Part shown: positions 58,509 through 64,000 of the stretch, piece after piece
Numbering within the stretch: position 1 is the stretch's first letter
Layout of the letters: each line of letters begins with the position of its first letter
NCBI GenBank assembly: GCA_046199005.1
Contig: CP176050.1
Location: forward strand, 3,534,001-3,598,000
Length of the DNA stretch: 64,000 nt
DNA from: Ascidiimonas sp046199005
Lineage (GTDB): Bacteria; Bacteroidota; Bacteroidia; Flavobacteriales; Flavobacteriaceae
Reading direction: 5' to 3'
The notes under the pieces: model-generated
What the model was told of the DNA's origin: nothing
Databases searched by the model: none
What the model saw: only the letters and a program-made list of their open reading frames with translations
Position numbers and translations under genes: made by a program

Positions 58509-61500
58509 TATGATCTCTTTCTTTTATGCCAGTTCCATTTGTATCATTAAACGCTCTAACTCCAATATTCTCAAAATCAATAACATTACTTTGTTTCTTA
58601 TTTGGATTTAAAACATGTCCTATGCCATGCACCGTTAACAAAGAGGGATTAGTGATATAGGCAATAGCAGATAGTCTATTTGCTGCTGAAATCGGTTTAT
58701 TAGGGTTGAAATATTTAGTTGAATAGGATTTAATCGATTTTATTTTTGTATTAACAACTATATAGTTTTCAGATAATCCTGACTCTTTACCAACAATAGT
58801 GCCTTCACCACCATGATTATTAGTATCAATGGTTTCAATTAAATTACCATTTTCATCTTTTACGTCATAAGTTTCCTCAAAAATAATATTTGTTGTTGTT
58901 TCTTCATTTAGTACATCTGAAAAGCCTCCTTCAAATAACTTTTTCTGTGCTTTAGAGAAGTTTTTCTTATTTCCATTATAAACAAGATTGTTAGATTTAT
59001 TAAAACTAAAATCACTTGCATTATCACCAAATAAGCTTGTTAAAACATCTCTAAATTGTTTTTGATATTCTACAGCTACATTTATGCTATCTCCTCGGAT
59101 TTCTTTATAATATATTGGATTATTAGCTGTATAATGATAAGGGGTTAAATTATCATATTTATTGGCAAACCTATCAATTTTGTTAAAACGTCCAATTGCA
59201 GGATCATAATCTCTCCATTGATAAGCTATAGTGTTTTTACCTAATTCTTCTTCTAATTCTTCATCTGCAAATCCAAACTTCTTCGCAACACTATTACTGT
59301 TGGCGCTAACAACATTATTGTATCCAGAATGGGTAATGCCGAAAGGATAATAATTTTTCTCACTTATGATTTCGGTCGAAGCATCGATACTGCCATTCCC
59401 ATCAGCATCCTGATATGACAATCGTATGTTCCCCAAATGGTCCTTGTATTGATAAATATAATCAAACCCACCGCTACCATTTTCTTCTACATAGCCTTCT
59501 GCTGTATTGAAAAATTGTAGATTGCCATTCTCATAGATATAGTTTCCGGCATAATCAGTGGTAGTGATCGTGGCTCCATTAGTCACCGTTTTTTTGTGTT
59601 TTATTCCGGTGGCATCATAGACATAATTGATCTTTTGAGTACTACTATTATTGAACTTGACTTCGGCAGGTAAATTCAAATGATTATAGGTGATACCATT
59701 TGCCGGGGAAGTACCAATGCCTTTATTGCGATCTTTAAGCATGTTCCCGTTAGCATCATAGGTATACTCAGTTGTCAGATTGGCGCCGTCTTTGAATCCG
59801 TAAGTGGAATTACCTGTATCCGTTACTTTGATAAGCTTATTGCCGCTGTCATATTGATAGGTCAATACGTCCATATCCCCAAAATGGGATGCATTGGCGA
59901 TGTCTGGCTGGGCAGTGGTATGCCCTTTTCGATGCAGACTTTGAATGTTCCCCATCTTGTCATAGCTAATATTGGATACATCGTACTTGCCGGTATCACT
60001 GCTAACAGCCCCCGTAATTCGATTGAGGGCATCGTAGCTGTAATCATAGCTGTGCAGATTGGTATTGGCGTTAGCGGTTTTCCAACTTGTGCTACTAATG
60101 TTACCATTGTAGAGTGCATCATTGCCTTCGTTATAACTTAACTTAAAGGCAAACAAATCGGTTCCCATACTGTCTATGTCGTTGATAGCTTTCATCCAAC
60201 CGCGTATATTGTAAGTAAAGTTAACGGTTTGGAGCGAATTGGTCTCATTATTCCCCACATTTTTTATGGTGAGCTGCCCTGTCTTGTCATAGCCATTTCG
60301 TGCCAGTAGTTCTTCGCTCCCACTGCCGATCTGGTGGGTTTGCTTGGTAAGTCTCCCTGCATGATCGTAGGTAAACCGTTCGGTAACCACTATAGGTGTA
60401 TTACCACTTTTGGTATGACTGGTTTTTGTTTCGAGGGTTTTCCCGGCAAAATCTAATTGCATTTCGGCTGTATCGGTCGTATTCAAATAATTGTTTTTGG
60501 TAGCGGTATAGATAGCCCTGCCTTTTTGATCGTAACCGGTAATAGTAACCACCCAGCTATTGGTTTCTAATACTTTGACACGATTTACTGTGGGCATCCC
60601 TCGTGTATTGGCGATAAAGGATTGGCCGTACACACTAGAGGGTAAACTCAAACCATCGCTATGGGTATAGCTGTCATAATAATTGATCTGCAATACTTCA
60701 TTATTGCTTTTGGGGATGCTGTTGTTGGTGTAATACAGGGTGGTGGACCACCAGGTCTGAGCGGTGGTTGTACGGGTCTCGTATTCGGTATAGGTACCGG
60801 TATCGGCATATCCCTGCATGGTTTGTCTGGTAACGCTCCCTGGCTGGGTATGGATGCCGCTGTAGGCGATGCGTCCCCAGGCATCGTATTTGGTAAAAAG
60901 CCATTTATTCTGTGCTCTTAGGTTGGCATCCTGAGTCATTACGGGTTGATCGAGTTTGTTGTATACAATGTATTCCCAGCCTTTACCAGGAATCTTTTTT
61001 TCAACCAGACGGTTCCTTCGATCGTATTTGTATTGGTAACAGAGTTCGGAAAGCTCTGTGGTGCTAACTCCGTTTGATGTATCTACCTTCGGCGGAATCA
61101 CATAGGTGAGATTCCCAAAATCGTCATACACATAGTAGGTATCATGGGCTACTTCGGCTTCTCCCGGATCATTGGTATCACCATCCTGGTTGATATCGAA
61201 GGTTGCATAGGTTCTTTTTAGTACGACTCGACCTAGTTTGTCTTTATACTCTTCGGTGGTATGCAGTCGGGTGGTTCCACCGGGATGATTCTCATCTTTG
61301 GTGATCATTTTAAAGAGATCTCCCTCTTTATAGTATCCGGTATCCAGCGTAGTGAGCTGGGGATCTTCGGTGTTTCCTGCAATAAAGGTCACACCATACC
61401 TTCGTACGTTGTCGTTGGCAGGATCGGTCTCGTTAGCGGGATCGTGGGTGTTCGCTGCATAAACAAATTCGATTTCATTACCAGCTCCCAGTTGCCAGTC

Positions 61501-63075
61501 CTTGCCGGGAGCGGCTTGTTTGAGTACCCGGTTCAATGGAGAAGATTCCAGTTGTTTTTCACTATAGGGATTGGTGAAATCGGTAAACACATTGGTGAAA
61601 TCATCCGGATACAGTTCTTTGTAATAGGACTTGATGAGCTGTTCCTGATCTGCGGTTCGAAAACTCCCCTTACTTCCTTCAGCGCTATAAGGGAGATATT
61701 CTTTGACGGTTCGTCCAAATTGATCATAGTAAACCGGAGAGAGTATGTCTTTTCCGTTTGGAGCAGCTTTTATAGCGAGCTGCTGCTTGGCTCTTCCTAT
61801 TCCGTCGAAATAGACTACTTTTTCCAGCACATCGGCATTTTCATCAATTTGCGTGCTGCTGGTCATGGAAGACTGATAGGTGCGGGTATATACATAATTT
61901 TCGTTGGTAAGTACCGGTGCAATATAAGTATCTGCCGGGCAGCCATTAAAGGATCCTGCCACTGTTGGGCATTGGTCTGTATTATCAGCTACGTGCCCGA
62001 CCGGGGCGTTGCTTTGATAAACAGGAGTCGCTCCCGGATCGCCGTAGCCATCACCATCGGTATCAGGATAGAAGTTTTGAGGGGGTATATTGGTAATGGT
62101 AGCGTCACTATCATTGAGGTCACCCAGCGGCAGAACGGTTTGGGTATATCCGGCTCCGGGGTTGCCGCAGAAGGTTTGGGCACTTATAGCAACTTGATCG
62201 TTGTCGGCGTCGCGGTACCAAGTGAGTTCTTGATTGACACTGTAATTGATCGTGGTGGTGGCACCCCAACAACCGGAGCTGTTGTTTTGTCCTCTTAGAT
62301 AGGAAACCGAACCGGAGGTAAAGCTAATGCTAGGATCAGCATTTAGTGTACTGGTTCCGTTGATCTGAGATTGCCAGTACCAGGTGACGCCTGCCGGCGG
62401 ATTGCCTCGTGTGAGTGTTGTACTTCCGCAATTATTGGTAACCGTGGGTGCAGCGGGAGCGGTGGGAATTGAATATACGGTATAATTAACTGTTCTGGCG
62501 CTACTCCAACAACCACCACTATTGGTTCGTGCCCGTAAATAATAAACGGTACCACTGGTTAGGGTAATGCTGCTATTGCTGTTGGCAGTACTGGTGCCGT
62601 TACTGCTGGTCTGCCAGTACCAGGTTTCTCCGGATGGCGGGGAACTTCTGGTAAGCACAGTGCTTCCACAACTCTGGGATACTGATGGAGCAGCAGGTGT
62701 TGCGGGTTGAGCGTTCACTGTATAAGAAACAGATCGGGCATTACTCCAGCATTGGGTACTGGAATTATACGCACGAATGTAGTATACAGAACCACTGGTG
62801 AGGGTAATACTGGAATTGCTGTTGGCGGTACTGGTACCATTGCTGCTGCTTTGCCAGTAATGCGCTTCATCGGGACCCAGAAAGGCAAGACCTCTGGTAA
62901 GGGTGGTACTGCCACAGTTATTGGTCACTGTGGGTACAGGTGGAATATCAGGACAGCTACCGCCACCTCCAAACTGTGCAAAGGCAAATAGTGTGCTGAG
63001 TAAGGTGAAAGTAAGTGCTACTCTTTTTTTTATGGTGGATGGCTGACAGCCTGCTATATAATTTTTAATTTTCAT
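58456..63075 (-). CDS. DUF6443/Rhs YD-repeat protein with metallopeptidase-like tip
   Basis: This is a 1539-residue exported polymorphic-toxin-like protein. The signal is at 1-35 (VALTFTLLSTLFAFAQ). Residues 45-285 hold three tandem ~80-residue beta-units (NCGSTTLTRG, then YYLRA and SYTV). A Ca-binding-type DTDGDGYGDPG thrombospondin type 3-like region follows. DUF6443 is near 390-520 (ENYVYTRTYQSSMTSSTQID, EKVVYFDGIGRAKQQLAI). RHS/YD repeats run to about 1320 (YQYKDHLGNIRLSYQDADGN, YHYTANNPIYYKEIRGD). The tip (about 1322-1539) has LTVHGIGHVLNP near 1480, then IDFENIGVRAF, like M91-type Rhs peptidase tips but with Gly in place of the catalytic Glu. It follows the upstream partner gene by 12 bp. 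Confidence 0.85.
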   Translation of the reverse strand: MKIKNYIAGCQPSTIKKRVALTFTLLSTLFAFAQFGGGGSCPDIPPVPTVTNNCGSTTLTRGLAFLGPDEAHYWQSSSNGTSTANSNSSITLTSGSVYYIRAYNSSTQCWSNARSVSYTVNAQPATPAAPSVSQSCGSTVLTRSSPPSGETWYWQTSSNGTSTANSNSSITLTSGTVYYLRARTNSGGCWSSARTVNYTVYSIPTAPAAPTVTNNCGSTTLTRGNPPAGVTWYWQSQINGTSTLNADPSISFTSGSVSYLRGQNNSSGCWGATTTINYSVNQELTWYRDADNDQVAISAQTFCGNPGAGYTQTVLPLGDLNDSDATITNIPPQNFYPDTDGDGYGDPGATPVYQSNAPVGHVADNTDQCPTVAGSFNGCPADTYIAPVLTNENYVYTRTYQSSMTSSTQIDENADVLEKVVYFDGIGRAKQQLAIKAAPNGKDILSPVYYDQFGRTVKEYLPYSAEGSKGSFRTADQEQLIKSYYKELYPDDFTNVFTDFTNPYSEKQLESSPLNRVLKQAAPGKDWQLGAGNEIEFVYAANTHDPANETDPANDNVRRYGVTFIAGNTEDPQLTTLDTGYYKEGDLFKMITKDENHPGGTTRLHTTEEYKDKLGRVVLKRTYATFDINQDGDTNDPGEAEVAHDTYYVYDDFGNLTYVIPPKVDTSNGVSTTELSELCYQYKYDRRNRLVEKKIPGKGWEYIVYNKLDQPVMTQDANLRAQNKWLFTKYDAWGRIAYSGIHTQPGSVTRQTMQGYADTGTYTEYETRTTTAQTWWSTTLYYTNNSIPKSNNEVLQINYYDSYTHSDGLSLPSSVYGQSFIANTRGMPTVNRVKVLETNSWVVTITGYDQKGRAIYTATKNNYLNTTDTAEMQLDFAGKTLETKTSHTKSGNTPIVVTERFTYDHAGRLTKQTHQIGSGSEELLARNGYDKTGQLTIKNVGNNETNSLQTVNFTYNIRGWMKAINDIDSMGTDLFAFKLSYNEGNDALYNGNISSTSWKTANANTNLHSYDYSYDALNRITGAVSSDTGKYDVSNISYDKMGNIQSLHRKGHTTAQPDIANASHFGDMDVLTYQYDSGNKLIKVTDTGNSTYGFKDGANLTTEYTYDANGNMLKDRNKGIGTSPANGITYNHLNLPAEVKFNNSSTQKINYVYDATGIKHKKTVTNGATITTTDYAGNYIYENGNLQFFNTAEGYVEENGSGGFDYIYQYKDHLGNIRLSYQDADGNGSIDASTEIISEKNYYPFGITHSGYNNVVSANSNSVAKKFGFADEELEEELGKNTIAYQWRDYDPAIGRFNKIDRFANKYDNLTPYHYTANNPIYYKEIRGDSINVAVEYQKQFRDVLTSLFGDNASDFSFNKSNNLVYNGNKKNFSKAQKKLFEGGFSDVLNEETTTNIIFEETYDVKDENGNLIETIDTNNHGGEGTIVGKESGLSENYIVVNTKIKSIKSYSTKYFNPNKPISAANRLSAIAYITNPSLLTVHGIGHVLNPNKKQSNVIDFENIGVRAFNDTNGTGIKERDHNENHGKNKKTNFTPLRN

Positions 63076-63087
63076 GTCGGGCGGGTT

Positions 63088-64000
63088 TTATTGGGTACAG
63101 GGTAAGGGATGTTGTAAACGAGCCAGAAAGATCTCTCCGGTCTCGGTATCGACGACTTCACATTCTACCCTGAGGTAACGTTCTTGCGGCGTTCTGCAGG
63201 TGAGGTTCTGTACCCATTGTCTTTGTCCGCTAGTAGGAGTAAAGTCTCCTCCGCGGTAGCGCCAACGGTATTTGAATTTTCCTGAACCACCGTAGGGATA
63301 TGCCTTATAGGTCACTACGGTATTGTTCGTGGAGGCATCAAAGGAACGCACCAGATCGATGATGGCATTGAGTTTTTTATAAGCTTCTGGTCCGGTTTTG
63401 GACAAGCTTGCTTTACGGGGTGCAGAAGATTGCAGTCTTAGCTGCTGGCTGCTGCGATTGGCCTGGGGTTGCGACTCGCCTGTGTTGCATAGGAATACTT
63501 CTTGTTTGACACTCCCGGTTGTATTAGGGAGTATTTGGTCTACTAAATTATAGGTATAGTCTTCTACCAAATTATGGTCTTTATCCCGAATGGCAACCAA
63601 TCGGTTGAAGCTGTCATATTCAAAATAGGAATGTACTCCATTGGGATTGGTGATGCTTGTAACCCCTACCAATGGATCATAGGTATAGGTAGTAATAAGA
63701 GTACTGGCAAGGGCAGCTTGACTACGAAGGTCGTTCAAAGCATTGCGCAGATTTTTTTCACTACAGGTGCCGCTTTGATTGCAGGTGCTGTTGTCTGCAT
63801 CAGCCAGCGTTTGCAGGTTGGCTACGTAACTAGATACCTGACTATAAGTGGCATTCTCTATTTTGGCAATGATGTATTGGTTTTGATAGCCCCAGATATA
63901 GGCTACGGGACTGCCGTCGGGTTTGCGCGCCTGTAACAGGTTTCCATCGGTATCAAACTTTTCGTAGCGCATGCGTTCTTCAGGCGTTTCAGAGGCTTTG
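63088..64000 (-). CDS. Rhs/YD-repeat partner protein, 5' end cut by window edge
   Basis: The C-terminal ~304 residues of a long protein are visible, open to the window end. YAAIWGYQNQ-like VAYIWGYQNQYIIAKIENAT, TTYTYDPLVGVTSITNPNGV and FEYDSFNRLVAIRDKDHNLV are YD-type repeats. The end (FKYRWRYRGGDFTPTSGQRQ, LRVECEVVDTETGEIFLARL) is beta-rich, perhaps an Ig-like cap. In flavobacteria such a long partner gene commonly precedes the DUF6443 Rhs gene, and the two are thought to form a shell. It lies 12 bp before the main Rhs gene, in one operon. The N-terminal part is outside the window. Confidence 0.8.
   Translation of the reverse strand, partial: KASETPEERMRYEKFDTDGNLLQARKPDGSPVAYIWGYQNQYIIAKIENATYSQVSSYVANLQTLADADNSTCNQSGTCSEKNLRNALNDLRSQAALASTLITTYTYDPLVGVTSITNPNGVHSYFEYDSFNRLVAIRDKDHNLVEDYTYNLVDQILPNTTGSVKQEVFLCNTGESQPQANRSSQQLRLQSSAPRKASLSKTGPEAYKKLNAIIDLVRSFDASTNNTVVTYKAYPYGGSGKFKYRWRYRGGDFTPTSGQRQWVQNLTCRTPQERYLRVECEVVDTETGEIFLARLQHPLPCTQ

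Noticed and set aside
59680..60141. 153-codon plus-strand frame in the Rhs gene
   Set aside because: It is the antisense shadow of YD-repeat coding sequence.
61261..62298. Long 345-codon open frame on the plus strand
   Set aside because: It lies wholly antisense to the YD-repeat and N-terminal part of the main Rhs gene, has no recognisable domain, and reflects the codon bias of the real gene.
1..64000. CRISPR array
   Set aside because: No run of evenly spaced identical repeats with unique spacers was seen. The repeats at 54-57 kb differ in spacing and match IS-type ends.

Overview
The window comes from a member of the Bacteroidota, almost certainly the family Flavobacteriaceae. The evidence is gldJ and porV (gliding motility and type IX secretion), a protein with a gliding-type C-terminal sorting domain, a two-lipoyl pyruvate dehydrogenase E2, promoters of the Bacteroidota -7 type (TAnnTTTG), AT-rich DNA, and paired DUF6443/YD-repeat Rhs genes. 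Most of the window is ordinary chromosome. The last 13 kb is an accessory region.

Layout. 1-6785 (minus) is a surface-polysaccharide cluster: a nucleotide-sugar dehydratase-like SDR, a Wzm/Wzt ABC exporter, a methyltransferase and three glycosyltransferases, the last cut by the window edge. 6786-8278 holds a small lipoprotein gene between two copies of a ~242 bp direct repeat. 8279-16592 holds an outer-membrane porin, a helix-hairpin-helix-like orphan, a DCC/HTTM/membrane-protein trio, a Ser/Thr-rich exported protein and a LytS/LytTR-type two-component pair. 16739-33053 is housekeeping: rpsT, two identical tRNA-Glu genes, proS, folE-cysS-yidD, manC, a SprT-like protein, a TetR-fabF pair, an SDR and an M28 peptidase. 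33141-41259 holds pdhC-pdhA, cdd, porV, gldJ, murF and tRNA-Val. No porU lies between porV and gldJ. 42997-51099 is a TetR-controlled efflux locus with TolC, HlyD, two ATPases and two permeases, laid out like E. coli cecR-ybhGFSR, with a DUF2141 gene and an OMPLA-type phospholipase gene included. Two palindromic operators lie in front of tolC.

51100-64000 (all genes on the minus strand) is the most unusual part. A complete Rhs/YD-repeat gene with a C-terminal tip and a downstream exported immunity candidate is followed by two orphan cassettes. Each orphan cassette has the same order: IS1-type element, a ~65 bp palindromic element, a short piece of Rhs core, a different tip, a different membrane or lipoprotein gene, and a conserved 3' repeat. 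The main tip and orphan tip 2 carry zinc-metallopeptidase-like motifs (HGIGH and HETIIH). Orphan tip 3 is unrecognised and runs in frame into a membrane protein. Shared core sequence, including a 39 bp exact match between the main gene and cassette 2, would allow tip replacement by homologous recombination. I read this as a tip-switching reservoir of a polymorphic toxin, built and partly broken by IS1-type elements and small palindromic insertions.

Limits: family names rest on motifs and remembered family features, and no database search was run. IS ends and operators were found by eye.
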